A DNA stretch of 64,000 bases from JABMOW01 sp964409335. Its GTDB lineage: Bacteria > Fidelibacterota > Marinisomatia > SCGC-AAA003-L08 > JACNLC01. The notes under the pieces were generated by a model, which did no database searches, was not told the origin of the DNA, and was given only the letters and a program-made list of their open reading frames with translations. The DNA lies in assembly GCA_964409335.1 (NCBI GenBank), contig CAYPCW010000004.1, positions 13,803-77,802 of the forward strand, written 5' to 3'. This document shows positions 55,427 to 64,000 of the stretch, piece by piece. Position 1 is the first letter of the stretch. Every line of letters starts with the position of its first letter. Position numbers and translations under genes: made by a program.

Positions 55427-56405
55427 AGTTCCCCTGGCAGATGGTAATGGTTAATGGTATTAAAATATTATGCGGGGATATGGTTTTAGTTTTTGAGGTG
55501 ATATCGGCATTTCGGATTTTCACGATAATTTTATTGATTTCTTCCGGGGCAAATTGACGACAATAGGCTTGTAAATTATTCTGAAGGAACTTGTTCAATT
55601 GGGGATATCCGATAGGATATTTTTTATTGATCTTTGCCCAATACACATTTTCGAACAGTGTATTGAGTGATGCCGTTATCTGAGGAATACTGATCCCGTA
55701 ATCAATCAGGGAATCAATCATTTCCAACGATGCGGGTAAATTTTTATTCCCCATGGTATGCAGATATTTCCACAGCGGGTATTCTCTTTCGTACCCCACT
55801 ACTCCTTCAACTAATGCTACATCGATCAATTTTTTTTCTTCACCCATCATCCACAAGTTCATAACTTCACCATAAACCTGCATTATGGAATTCCCTTTTC
55901 GTTCGATGATAAGTTTAATCGCCTCGATATCGATTTTAATATTTTCTGCTTGACAAATTTCTACTATCCGTTCTAAAAACAAATTTTCGTTTATGGGAGA
56001 TCTCACATCAATTACGACGGATGCGTTTTTCAATGTCGCACTAAATTTTGTTTTATCATAATAATTTTCGTTAATGAGAATCAAACAAATATCCAATGAT
56101 GGTTTTTTTAAATATTCGATAAATTCAACTTTTGCCTTTGCGGAGAGTTTGGAAATTTGCCGAACCTGGATTAATCTTTTATTTTCGAAAAGTGAAATGG
56201 AATTCAGTTCATCCATGAATACCGCTTCAGGATCATCCCCGATTGAGATACGAATATGACTACCCCCCTCACTTAGGAAGGTAGTCTTTATCACGCTAAT
56301 ATTAAAGTCCTGGATAAATATATCCTCTCCAAGTAACAAATATGAAGAAGCTACATCCTTGATCTGCAATCTTTTTGTCAATTGTCTGGTTGTGACAATA
56401 TTCAT
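55419..56405 (-). CDS. holA: DNA polymerase III delta subunit HolA
   Basis: A 328-residue clamp-loader subunit of weakly conserved sequence. It has the N-terminal domain typical of HolA, with YLLLGEDIFIQDFNISVI and a strand-turn region LISSF-like, the IERKGNSIMQVYGEV block (about residues 165-179) and the C-terminal helical domain. HolA opens the beta clamp for the replicase. The call rests on size, the YLLLGED start and the general domain pattern. It follows uppP by four bases and overlaps the sigma gene by eight. Confidence 0.88.
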   Translation of the reverse strand: MNIVTTRQLTKRLQIKDVASSYLLLGEDIFIQDFNISVIKTTFLSEGGSHIRISIGDDPEAVFMDELNSISLFENKRLIQVRQISKLSAKAKVEFIEYLKKPSLDICLILINENYYDKTKFSATLKNASVVIDVRSPINENLFLERIVEICQAENIKIDIEAIKLIIERKGNSIMQVYGEVMNLWMMGEEKKLIDVALVEGVVGYEREYPLWKYLHTMGNKNLPASLEMIDSLIDYGISIPQITASLNTLFENVYWAKINKKYPIGYPQLNKFLQNNLQAYCRQFAPEEINKIIVKIRNADITSKTKTISPHNILIPLTITICQGNYA

Positions 56406-56409
56406 ATGT

Positions 56410-57198
56410 TCAACTCAACAAATGGATCACTAAACTTAATGTTCCAACTGTCCAGCAATAAAAGGAAAAAACCCAAATTTTTTGTTTATTCAACACTTTC
56501 ACCAGGGCGATAATACATATAAAACCGGTTATGGCGGAAACAATAAATCCTGCGAGTGTATAGATAGACCCAGCGCTAGCACCAAGTAAAAGGGCATCCT
56601 TTAAATGGAGTAATCCTGCACCAAATAGTACCGGAACCGCCATTAGAAATGAAAATTTGGCCGCATTAGGGTTATCTACCCCCAAGAAAATAGCAGTTGC
56701 AATTGTCATCCCTGACCGGGATATGCCTGGTAGGATTGCCAGGGCTTGAGCACAACCGATTATAAGTGCACTTTTTAGAGGGATATTCACTATATCCCTG
56801 CCGGTTTTCCCACGGGTTAAAAATAATACGAATCCGGTAAAAATCAGGTTGAAGCTGACTATCGTGACACTGGAAAATGCACTTCCGATAAAATCGTCGA
56901 ATGATAATCCGATCACAACTGCCGGGATGGTTGCCACGATAAGTGCGAGGATGTATTTTTTTGAATATTCTCTACGGCCGGGTTCAAACAGTCCGGTGAT
57001 CAACGCCAAGATATCTTTGAAATAATAAACGAGGATCGACAGCAAGGTTCCGAAATGGAGCAGGATTTCCAATACCGCTCCAGGTGTCGAAATTTTTAAC
57101 AGAGCTTTGCCGATGACCAAATGACCGGAACTGCTAACAGGTAAAAATTCTGTCAGTCCCTGTAACGCTCCCATGATCACATTATCCCAGAAACTCAT
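56410..57198 (-). CDS. uppP: Undecaprenyl-diphosphatase UppP (BacA)
   Basis: A 262-residue membrane phosphatase that dephosphorylates undecaprenyl diphosphate, renewing the lipid carrier of MraY and of the polyprenyl glycosyltransferases in this window. It has GLTEFLPVSSSGHLVIG near the N terminus and AILPGISRSGMTIATAIF later, the two active-site blocks. Eight or so helices are predicted. It overlaps pgeF by four bases. Length is standard. Confidence 0.97.
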   Translation of the reverse strand: MSFWDNVIMGALQGLTEFLPVSSSGHLVIGKALLKISTPGAVLEILLHFGTLLSILVYYFKDILALITGLFEPGRREYSKKYILALIVATIPAVVIGLSFDDFIGSAFSSVTIVSFNLIFTGFVLFLTRGKTGRDIVNIPLKSALIIGCAQALAILPGISRSGMTIATAIFLGVDNPNAAKFSFLMAVPVLFGAGLLHLKDALLLGASAGSIYTLAGFIVSAITGFICIIALVKVLNKQKIWVFSFYCWTVGTLSLVIHLLS

Positions 57199-57932
57199 AC
57201 GTCTCCCATATATGCGTACATTCGACCCGAATTATTCCCATCCCGTCTAAAACTATGACATTCATTTGATTTGTAGGAACAAATGTCCGGTGAAAAAATC
57301 TGATCTGATCTCACTCCCATGGAAATGAGATCATCTTCAATTTCACCAATCATATCGATATTCCACCCCATTAAACTTTTTTCTTTATTCTTATTTCTAA
57401 AGTGTTTAGCAACATCATCCTGAACAATATAATTTTTCTTTTTAATTGAGGGTCCCAATACAATTTTAATATCATTCATCCGGCTGCCAAGTTCGATTAA
57501 ACGGGTAAGACCTTTCGTGGTAATGCGGTTTATCGTTCCCCGCCATCCCGAATGAATAAGCGCTTTCAACCGGTTTTCGGGGTCATGAACAAATACCGGC
57601 ACGCAATCGGCGACTTTGATACGGATCATTAGTTCCGGATTTGCAGTAATAATTCCATCGCTTTCAAGATATACACCGGAATGATCAGCTAACATTATGC
57701 GATCTGAATGTACCTGCCGGGGATATGCAAGTGGTCGCATGCTCTGACCAAATTGAAAAACCGGTTCGTGATCAGATGCGATTTCCAGATAGGGTTCAAC
57801 GTACTGAATTTGCACATTGGCTTTTGAAAGTAAGGCAAGAATATGATCACCTAAAAATGATGAAAAATTAAAAAATCGATGATCCGGGAAAAATTGACGG
57901 ATATCTGACCCGCTGTCCGCAACTTCACGCAT
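57195..57932 (-). CDS. pgeF: Peptidoglycan editing factor PgeF (YfiH family laccase-domain protein)
   Basis: A 245-residue cytoplasmic metalloenzyme of the YfiH family. The family markers are TNPEL-like and KVADCVPVFVHDP with a conserved Cys, HSGWRGTINRI, and DICSYKSNECHSFRRDG near the end. In E. coli it removes wrongly placed amino acids from peptidoglycan precursors (L-Ser for L-Ala). I choose the ATG at 57932 (MREVADSGS), just after the guaA stop. Longer in-frame starts lie within guaA. Confidence 0.94.
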   Translation of the reverse strand: MREVADSGSDIRQFFPDHRFFNFSSFLGDHILALLSKANVQIQYVEPYLEIASDHEPVFQFGQSMRPLAYPRQVHSDRIMLADHSGVYLESDGIITANPELMIRIKVADCVPVFVHDPENRLKALIHSGWRGTINRITTKGLTRLIELGSRMNDIKIVLGPSIKKKNYIVQDDVAKHFRNKNKEKSLMGWNIDMIGEIEDDLISMGVRSDQIFSPDICSYKSNECHSFRRDGNNSGRMYAYMGDV

Positions 57933-57936
57933 CAAA

Positions 57937-59478
57937 TTATTCCCATTCGATAGTACCCGGTGGTTTTCCTGTAATATCATATACCACGCGATTCACACCC
58001 TTCACGTCATTGACAATTTTTGTGGAGCATAAATTCAGAACCTCATATGGCATATGATACCATTCAGCGGTCATACCATCCAGACTCGTCACAGCTCGAA
58101 GGGCAATCAGATGTTCATAGCTTCGGTTGTCTCCCATCACACCAACGGTTTTTATGGGGACCAGAACGGCAAACGCCTGCCAAATTCTTTCATATTCTCC
58201 GGTTTGTTTTAGGATTTCCATAAATATTCGATCGGCTTGCCGTAGAATATTTAATCTTTCCTGTGTGATCTCCCCAATGATCCTCACCGCAAGTCCGGGT
58301 CCGGGAAAGGGATGCCTGTTGACAATAAAATCAGGTAATCCGAGTTCGAAACCCACTTTTCTCACCTCATCTTTAAATAAATCTTTGAGGGGCTCCACGA
58401 GTTTGAAGTTTAAATCCTTTGGCAAACCGCCCACGTTATGATGAGATTTTATGGTGACTGAAGATCCTGATGTCAAGCCACCGGATTCGATGACGTCCGG
58501 GTAAAGTGTTCCTTGCGCAAGAAACGGAAAATCTCCCAGAGATGCAGCACATTTTTCGAATGTTCGAATAAATAATCCGCCGATTATTTTCCGTTTTTCC
58601 TCCGGATCAGTGACCCCTGATAACCGGTTAATAAATTCATCCGAAGCATTATAATGATGAATTCTAATACCCAGACCGTTTTTAAGGGAATCCAATACGC
58701 GCTCCGCTTCATCATGGCGTAGTAATCCGTGATCGATGAAAATACACTGAGATTGTTCTCCAATGGCTGTGTGCAACAATGCGGCGACCACGGATGAATC
58801 TACCCCTCCGCTTAATCCACAGATCACATTTTTCTTACCGACGGTATTCTGTATTTTTTGAATCGCATTCGAAATAAAATTTGATGGTGTCCAACTTGGG
58901 GTACAATGTGCAATTCTGAACAGAAAGTTTGAGATTATTGTGGTACCTTCCGTAGTCTGCATCACCTCAGGGTGGAACTGGACACCAAATAATGGGGCTG
59001 TTCTGTGTTGAATAACCGCTATCACGCCATCATCAGTCAATCCTGCGGACTCCCAGTCTTGTTGAAGTGCATCAATTTCATCACCATGACTCATCCAAAC
59101 CTGTGATCGATCCGGCACTCCGTCTAACAAACGTGAATCTTTTTTTATGATCAAGGTAGATTTCCCGTATTCGCCTCTACTGCGATTAATGACATTTCCG
59201 TTTGTCTGGTGAACCAGTAATTGCAAGCCGTAGCAAATACCGAGTATGGGAATACCTGATTGGATAATATTCAAATCCAGTTCCGGAGCCTTATCAGCAT
59301 AAACGCTGGAAGGACCTCCTGATAAAACCATGGCTATAACATTATTTTGACGAAGCTGTTCTATTGTAACCCGATAATCAAATATTTCTGAATAAACGTG
59401 GTGCTCACGTATTCGTCTCGTGATTAGTTGGGTGTATTGCGAACCAAAATCAATAATGGCTACTGTTTGATTAATCAT
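57937..59478 (-). CDS. guaA: GMP synthase (glutamine-hydrolysing) GuaA
   Basis: A 513-residue enzyme converting XMP to GMP. The glutaminase domain has Cys82 in GICYGLQLL and the His169/Glu171 pair in FHPEV. The ATP-pyrophosphatase domain has the P-loop GLSGGVDSSVVAALLHTAIG (about residues 217-236), and the dimerization domain ends with YDITGKPPGTIEWE. It follows accD by 23 bases and pgeF follows after four. Length is typical. Confidence 0.99.
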   Translation of the reverse strand: MINQTVAIIDFGSQYTQLITRRIREHHVYSEIFDYRVTIEQLRQNNVIAMVLSGGPSSVYADKAPELDLNIIQSGIPILGICYGLQLLVHQTNGNVINRSRGEYGKSTLIIKKDSRLLDGVPDRSQVWMSHGDEIDALQQDWESAGLTDDGVIAVIQHRTAPLFGVQFHPEVMQTTEGTTIISNFLFRIAHCTPSWTPSNFISNAIQKIQNTVGKKNVICGLSGGVDSSVVAALLHTAIGEQSQCIFIDHGLLRHDEAERVLDSLKNGLGIRIHHYNASDEFINRLSGVTDPEEKRKIIGGLFIRTFEKCAASLGDFPFLAQGTLYPDVIESGGLTSGSSVTIKSHHNVGGLPKDLNFKLVEPLKDLFKDEVRKVGFELGLPDFIVNRHPFPGPGLAVRIIGEITQERLNILRQADRIFMEILKQTGEYERIWQAFAVLVPIKTVGVMGDNRSYEHLIALRAVTSLDGMTAEWYHMPYEVLNLCSTKIVNDVKGVNRVVYDITGKPPGTIEWE

Positions 59479-59501
59479 CTTGAAAATACTGCAATCTATA
59501 T

Positions 59502-60365
59502 TCAGACTGTATGATGGGGCTGGTATTGAAAGAATTTGAATATCATTATTAAGGTTTTTTTCAAATCGGATCGGTGCACGATGCTGTCGACAAATCCTTT
59601 CTCAAGTAGGAATTCTGCCCGCTGAAATCCTTCTGGCAGATCCTGACCTATAGTTTGTTTTATGACCCTTGCACCTGCAAATCCAATCAAAGCGTTAGGT
59701 TCGGCAAGAATAATATCGCCGAGCATGGCAAAACTTGCAGTGGTTCCTCCGGTTGTTGGGTCGGTTAATATAGATATAAATAATCCTTTTTCTTTTGAGA
59801 ACCTTGCCAGCATTGCACTCGTTTTTGCCATTTGCATGAGACTGTAAGACCCTTCCTGCATTCGTGCCCCCCCGGATGCAGATACGATAATTAATGGTAT
59901 TTTATTCGCAATGGTATAAGAAACCAGCCTGCTAATTTTTTCACCAACTACCGATCCCATACTTCCGCCGATAAACGAAAAATCCATTATGCCAAGTGCC
60001 GTTTTATACCCACCGATTTCACCCACAACCGTTCTGATGGCATCATTGTATCCCGTTTTTTCCTGTGCGGCCTTTACCTGATCAATATACTTTGAAGTGC
60101 CATGGAATTTTAGGGGATCGACAGATTTAATGTTTTTCCCGATTTCAAGAATATTATTCGGCTCATCCAGCAACATATTAAAATACTGCTGGCTGGTAAT
60201 TCTGAAATGATGAGAACATCCGGAACACACATACTGATTTTTTCGAAGTTCTTCTCCATAAATCACCTGTCTGCATCTTGGGCATTTGATCCATATTCCT
60301 TCTGCAGTATCTTTTTTACTGATGGTTTTTATTTTATCGGTGGATCGTCTAAACCATTCAACCAT
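59502..60365 (-). CDS. accD: Acetyl-CoA carboxylase carboxyltransferase subunit beta
   Basis: A 287-residue subunit that, with AccA, moves the carboxyl group from biotin to acetyl-CoA in the first step of fatty acid synthesis. It has a four-cysteine zinc ribbon (CPRCRQ and CSGC, at about residues 29-51), then the crotonase-like domain with SASGGARMQEGSYSLMQMAK and GFAGARVIKQTIGQDLPEGF. accA is not in the window. It overlaps rimI by eight bases. Confidence 0.98.
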   Translation of the reverse strand: MVEWFRRSTDKIKTISKKDTAEGIWIKCPRCRQVIYGEELRKNQYVCSGCSHHFRITSQQYFNMLLDEPNNILEIGKNIKSVDPLKFHGTSKYIDQVKAAQEKTGYNDAIRTVVGEIGGYKTALGIMDFSFIGGSMGSVVGEKISRLVSYTIANKIPLIIVSASGGARMQEGSYSLMQMAKTSAMLARFSKEKGLFISILTDPTTGGTTASFAMLGDIILAEPNALIGFAGARVIKQTIGQDLPEGFQRAEFLLEKGFVDSIVHRSDLKKTLIMIFKFFQYQPHHTV

Positions 60366-60807
60366 TCGGTGTTATCTCCAAAGTAAGGACTATCGCATCG
60401 TCGCCTTTTGTAAAATAGTCCTTATTCTTATTAATTTCTTTGAATCGTCTGGATAAAAATAATTTTCTCGCGGGCTCGTTTTCTTTTTTCATCGCAAGGG
60501 TGATCACCCTGATATTCAGAACATCTAATTTTCCAGACAGATAATCTAATATTTTTAAGGCTATTTTTTTTCGTCGGAAATCAGGATGAACCGCGATATT
60601 GGTCAGGTGAAATGTTTCATTTTGAACCTCCCCGAAAAGATAGGCGATAATTTTCCCTTCATCAGTGATGGCACAGAGATTGAGTGTTGCAAGGGGTTTT
60701 GAAATTTCTATTTGAAAATGAAACCTGCTCCAGGGTTTTGGATAAATTTTGGTTTCAATCTGAATAATCTCTTCGAGGTCCGATTCTGTAATTTGAACGA
60801 TATTCAT
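60358..60807 (-). CDS. rimI: Ribosomal-protein-alanine N-acetyltransferase RimI-like
   Basis: A 149-residue GNAT acetyltransferase. The acetyl-CoA motif A is LTNIAVHPDFRRKKIALKIL, and the family segments for the N terminus (ESDLEEIIQIE) and motif B (ENEPARKLFLSRRFKEI) follow. RimI acetylates the N terminus of bS18; in many genomes it lies by tsaB, as here. The precise substrate cannot be proved. It overlaps tsaB by four bases and accD by eight. Confidence 0.88.
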   Translation of the reverse strand: MNIVQITESDLEEIIQIETKIYPKPWSRFHFQIEISKPLATLNLCAITDEGKIIAYLFGEVQNETFHLTNIAVHPDFRRKKIALKILDYLSGKLDVLNIRVITLAMKKENEPARKLFLSRRFKEINKNKDYFTKGDDAIVLTLEITPNG

Positions 60808-61421
60808 GGCTTAAAATTAAAATTTGTAATGTATAAGGGATTGACATTATTAATATCTCGTTCTATCCATTTGTTGTAATTTTTCATTGCGGACATTGCC
60901 ACATATTTTGAAGATGGTGGTGTATAATTGATTACAAAACTTAAATCATCCGTGATCTTCAGCCCGTATCCAAACAACTGATTCACACCGGGTTCCGGTC
61001 GGAAGTCACGGCTTTGAATACATTCCGGTATACCATCATATGAAAAATCAGAAAATTTCTGAATGAATATCCAATCTGCGTATGAATGAACATAGACGTA
61101 TCTTGGAAATATCATGGATTCAAGATTATCATTGATCGCCACTAGAGATGGTACCGGAATTAACGGCAAACCCATTGCATAGGACAGACCTTTTGCCATA
61201 CTTACACCGATTCTCAATCCTGTATAAGAACCGGGTCCGGTCGCGACAGCAATAGCCGTTATGGGAACTCCACACTGGTCTATTCCCTGCTGAATAAATT
61301 GTGGAAGTCGCTCAGAATGAATCCTCGGTTGAGCAACCTCGTTAAAATATTTGACTCCTTCCGGACTCATGACACAAACGCCACAGATATCTGTAGACGA
61401 TTCTATCGCAAGAATATTCAT
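60804..61421 (-). CDS. tsaB: tRNA threonylcarbamoyladenosine biosynthesis protein TsaB
   Basis: A 205-residue ASKHA-fold protein that pairs with TsaD and TsaE to make t6A37 on ANN-decoding tRNAs. It begins MNILAIESSTDICGVCV, has the SERLPQFIQQ segment and the signature AVATGPGSYTGLRIGVSMAKG. It is slightly shorter at the C terminus than E. coli TsaB. The gene overlaps tsaE and rimI by four bases each. tsaD is not in the window. Confidence 0.95.
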   Translation of the reverse strand: MNILAIESSTDICGVCVMSPEGVKYFNEVAQPRIHSERLPQFIQQGIDQCGVPITAIAVATGPGSYTGLRIGVSMAKGLSYAMGLPLIPVPSLVAINDNLESMIFPRYVYVHSYADWIFIQKFSDFSYDGIPECIQSRDFRPEPGVNQLFGYGLKITDDLSFVINYTPPSSKYVAMSAMKNYNKWIERDINNVNPLYITNFNFKP

Positions 61422-61843
61422 TTGTTAATTCGAATACTTCGTTTATTTTTGTCGATATAGGAAAATGAGATTAAGGTTTTTCTTTCAGGTAGCAGTTTTT
61501 CTAATACTTCCGGCCACTCAATAAAAACAATAGAATCGGAATAAAAATACTCAATGATTCCGAGACTGATCCACCGATGTACATTTTTTTCCCGATAACC
61601 GTCTATATGTATAATTTCCGGGTCCGATGGGTACTGATTAATGAGTGTAAACGTCGGAGAAGTCACCTCCCCCGAATATCCAAGCCCGTCTGCGACCCCT
61701 TTGATGAATGTGGTTTTCCCAGAACCCAATTGGCCGGATAAGGCAAATATATCACCCGTTTCAACGAAATTTGAAAACTGTTTTCCAAGCCTGAATGTGC
61801 CAGCAGCAGAAGATGTTATTTTATTCTTCCAACCGGATTTCAA
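61418..61843 (-). CDS. tsaE: tRNA threonylcarbamoyladenosine biosynthesis ATPase TsaE
   Basis: A 141-residue P-loop ATPase that works with TsaB-TsaD in t6A synthesis. It has GQLGSGKTTFIKGVADGLG (Walker A, about residues 38-56), SPTFTLINQY and the late VFIEWPE motif. The start is TTG at 61843, three bases after the porX stop; no ATG is available before the conserved part. Neighbouring porX and tsaE is an arrangement I recall from Bacteroidota genomes, which supports both calls. Confidence 0.94.
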   Translation of the reverse strand: MKSGWKNKITSSAAGTFRLGKQFSNFVETGDIFALSGQLGSGKTTFIKGVADGLGYSGEVTSPTFTLINQYPSDPEIIHIDGYREKNVHRWISLGIIEYFYSDSIVFIEWPEVLEKLLPERKTLISFSYIDKNKRSIRINK

Positions 61844-61846
61844 AAA

Positions 61847-63397
61847 TTAATTACCGGTTAATTTGATGACAGGAACAATCATTTCTTCCATGGAAATTCC
61901 ACCATGTTGAAAAGTGTCTTGAAATTTGTTGATAAAAAAATGATAGTCATTCGGATACACAAAAAATGATTGATCCGAAGCGATGATATAATTTTGATTT
62001 TTTTCAGAAGAAGGAAGCCCAAATTCAGAGGGATTCGTTATCGTGAACGTGGTCTTGGAATCCACATTAAGATTTCGCCCATATTTATACCTAATTCCGG
62101 TCGATGTATTTCTGTCGGCTTTTACTTTAACCGGTTTTTTCACGCGGACCGTCCCATGATCACTCGTGATAATTATGGTTCTATTCCAGGTTTTCATCTG
62201 TTGTAAAACGGATAATAACCATGATTTTTCAAACCATGATTTTACAACATTACGGTATGCAGATTCATTCGGCACCATCTCCTTTAATATGTCAGATTCC
62301 GATCGGGAATGACCCAGCATATCAACAAAATTCACTACAATTGAAATGACATCAACCGTTTTAAAATCCGTGATGCGATTTTCAAGTTTCGCTCCCTCCT
62401 GATAAGTTAGTATTTTGTGGTAAGATAAGGATTTATCCGAAAATCCTGATCGGATCATTAGATCCTGAAATAGTTTTTCTTCATGTTGATTCAAACTATT
62501 CTCGTCTGTGGGGTTATTAATCCAGTACTGTGGATATTTCGAGGAGAATTCCGAAGGCAACATACCACTGAATATCGCATTTCTCGAATAGGGTGTTGCC
62601 GACGGTAAAATCGCAAGTGAAGCTTCAATTGAATAGCGATAGTCGGGATATACCGCTTCGAGAATCGAGTTTACCTGATCAAAGCGAAGGCAATCGATAA
62701 CGATTAACACCATTTTTTCGTTAATGTTAAGAATAGGTTTCAGATATTTATTAAAAATATCATGAGACATTGTTGGTCTGTTTTCAGAATGCAGCCAGTT
62801 CTGGTAGTTATTTTTAATGAATTGGCTGAATAATTTATTAGACTCCCTGGTTTGTTCCATCAGAATATCCTGCAAATTGGAGTCTTTTGACTGGTCAAAT
62901 CGGATATTCCAGTTGATCAAACTTTGATATACACGGTACCATCCATCGATTGAATCCACCTGGTTTATCTCATTACTAATATTTTGGAAATCGGTTAGAT
63001 AGGATTTCGTTGTGTGATCGCTTTGGAGTTTAGATTTTTCTAATATATTTTTACATGCGAGTAATACCTGGCTGGGATTGACCGGTTTTGTCAAATAATT
63101 GGATATCTGATGGCCGATAGCTTCATCCATTAACCATTCATCTTCGTTTTTTGTAATCATAACCACTGGGAGATTAGGTAAAATGGTTTTAATTTCCTGG
63201 AGAGTGGTGAGACCATCGAGACCAGTCATCATTTCATCCAGAAGTACGATATCAAAGTGTTCTGATCTGAGGACTTCTATAGCGTCTTCTCCTGAATTCA
63301 CAGGATGAACGTGATACCCTTTTTTTTCCAAGAACAGGATATGGGGTTTGAGCAAATCGATCTCGTCATCGGCCCAAAGAATTTTTCGTTTTTGCAT
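61847..63397 (-). CDS. porX: PorX-like response regulator with PglZ/alkaline-phosphatase-type output domain
   Basis: A 516-residue two-domain protein. The receiver domain has Asp9-Asp10-Glu11 (ILWADDE), phospho-acceptor Asp54 (VLLDEMM) and Lys104 (YLTKPVNP). A helical linker (about 125-225) leads to a PglZ domain with alkaline phosphatase folds: metal site IDCLRFD (Asp235), nucleophile-like Thr268 in PSATPYSR, VNFVDMLGHSRSESD and TSDHGTVRV. This is the architecture of PorX, the regulator of type IX secretion, which binds an ECF sigma (SigP) and has phosphodiesterase activity on oligonucleotides. The kinase PorY is not adjacent. The gene is first after the rRNA terminator and is followed by tsaE. 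Confidence 0.92.
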   Translation of the reverse strand: MQKRKILWADDEIDLLKPHILFLEKKGYHVHPVNSGEDAIEVLRSEHFDIVLLDEMMTGLDGLTTLQEIKTILPNLPVVMITKNEDEWLMDEAIGHQISNYLTKPVNPSQVLLACKNILEKSKLQSDHTTKSYLTDFQNISNEINQVDSIDGWYRVYQSLINWNIRFDQSKDSNLQDILMEQTRESNKLFSQFIKNNYQNWLHSENRPTMSHDIFNKYLKPILNINEKMVLIVIDCLRFDQVNSILEAVYPDYRYSIEASLAILPSATPYSRNAIFSGMLPSEFSSKYPQYWINNPTDENSLNQHEEKLFQDLMIRSGFSDKSLSYHKILTYQEGAKLENRITDFKTVDVISIVVNFVDMLGHSRSESDILKEMVPNESAYRNVVKSWFEKSWLLSVLQQMKTWNRTIIITSDHGTVRVKKPVKVKADRNTSTGIRYKYGRNLNVDSKTTFTITNPSEFGLPSSEKNQNYIIASDQSFFVYPNDYHFFINKFQDTFQHGGISMEEMIVPVIKLTGN

Positions 63398-63466
63398 GAT
63401 ATTAGTCCAAGAATTTCAGGTAAATTTACTGCTGATCGGAGGGTAATCCGGAGTTTACAAAAATGA

Positions 63467-63490
63467 AAAAGGGCTCAAGTGAGCCCTTTT
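63467..63490 (-). terminator. Terminator of the rRNA operon
   Basis: AAAAGGGCTC and GAGCCCTTTT pair as a ten-base-pair stem with a four-base loop. On the minus strand the stem is followed by TCATTTTTG. It lies eleven bases after the end of 5S rRNA and before the porX start. Confidence 0.9.
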
Positions 63491-63501
63491 AAAAAAAATT
63501 A

Positions 63502-63617
63502 CCGGCGATTTCCTACTCTCCCACACTGGTCTCCCGTGCAGTACCATCGGCGTAATAGGGCTTAACTTCCGAGTTCGGGAAGGGATCGGGTGTACCCCCT
63601 ATGCTATCATCACCGGA
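63502..63617 (-). rRNA. rrf: 5S ribosomal RNA
   Basis: The minus strand reads CCGGTGATGATAGC at the 5' end and AAATCGCCGG at the 3' end, and the terminal helix is formed by CCGGTGA with TCGCCGG. The conserved loop has TCCCGAACTCGGAAGTTAAG and CCGATGGTACT. Length is about 115 bases, normal for 5S. It follows 23S after about 50 bases with no tRNA in between. Confidence 0.97.
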
Positions 63618-63670
63618 TAATATTTGGAGAATTGTCATAAAATTATTGATTGTCTAAATGATTGAAAAAT

Positions 63671-64000
<330 letters not shown>

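Noticed and set aside
63618..63670. Possible tRNA in the 23S-5S spacer
   Set aside because: The spacer is about 53 bases, too short for a tRNA, and shows no tRNA motifs.

Overview
The window is a compact bacterial chromosome segment of moderate G+C content, about 64 kb, with no phage, insertion sequence or CRISPR array that I can see. Several traits point to the FCB side of the bacterial tree, most plausibly a Marinimicrobia-like or Calditrichota/Ignavibacteria-like lineage. These are a six-subunit alternative complex III operon joined to a caa3-type oxidase, a C25 (gingipain-type) peptidase with a C-terminal FlgD-like sorting domain of the type IX secretion kind, a PorX-like response regulator/PglZ protein, an S16 with a long acidic tail, and a small DUF4295-like protein. 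The phylum is inferred from gene content; no 16S is present. The murE product carries the DNPR motif, so the wall should contain meso-diaminopimelate.

Positions 1-10173 (minus strand) hold a respiratory operon in transcription order actA-B-C-D-E-F, a small membrane protein, a SCO copper chaperone, coxB and coxA (cut by the left edge). Electrons would pass from menaquinol through alternative complex III to cytochrome c domains and then to oxygen. Upstream on the same strand lie mutS (10428-13022), the selenocysteine pair selA-selB (13086-16369) and an MFS transporter (16573-17733). Next comes a translation operon, ffh-rpsP-khpA-rimM-trmD-rplS (17792-21503), closed by a strong terminator. Before it are aconitase and a downstream short-chain dehydrogenase gene broken by one stop codon exactly at its catalytic tyrosine (21641-24612).

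From 24825 to 45766 the plus strand is used. It carries the C25 peptidase, maf, a RodZ-like gene and a tightly overlapping division and cell-wall cluster: mraZ-rsmH-ftsL-ftsI-murE-murF-mraY-murD-ftsW-murG-murC-murB-ftsQ-ftsA-ftsZ. A plausible promoter with three 10-base-spaced MraZ-type repeats sits before mraZ. A perfect bidirectional terminator separates ftsZ from the convergent rpmB.

From 45849 to the end everything is on the minus strand. In transcription order from the right: the end of an rRNA operon (23S 3' end, 5S, terminator), then porX-tsaE-tsaB-rimI-accD-guaA-pgeF-uppP-holA-ECF sigma-anti-sigma in a chain with mostly overlapping ends, the 65-residue DUF4295-like gene and its terminator, and then an envelope operon of a TPR protein, three glycosyltransferases, a YfhO-like membrane protein and an orphan histidine kinase.

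Most genes are housekeeping. The points most worth a second look are the nonsense codon at the dehydrogenase catalytic tyrosine, the uncertain (possibly ATC) start of actA, the small conserved-looking protein in the respiratory operon, the DUF4295-like small protein, the scattered type IX secretion parts (C25 peptidase, PorX, ECF sigma pair, orphan kinase), and the KTS instead of KTG box in FtsI. Non-ATG starts (TTG, GTG) appear in several genes.
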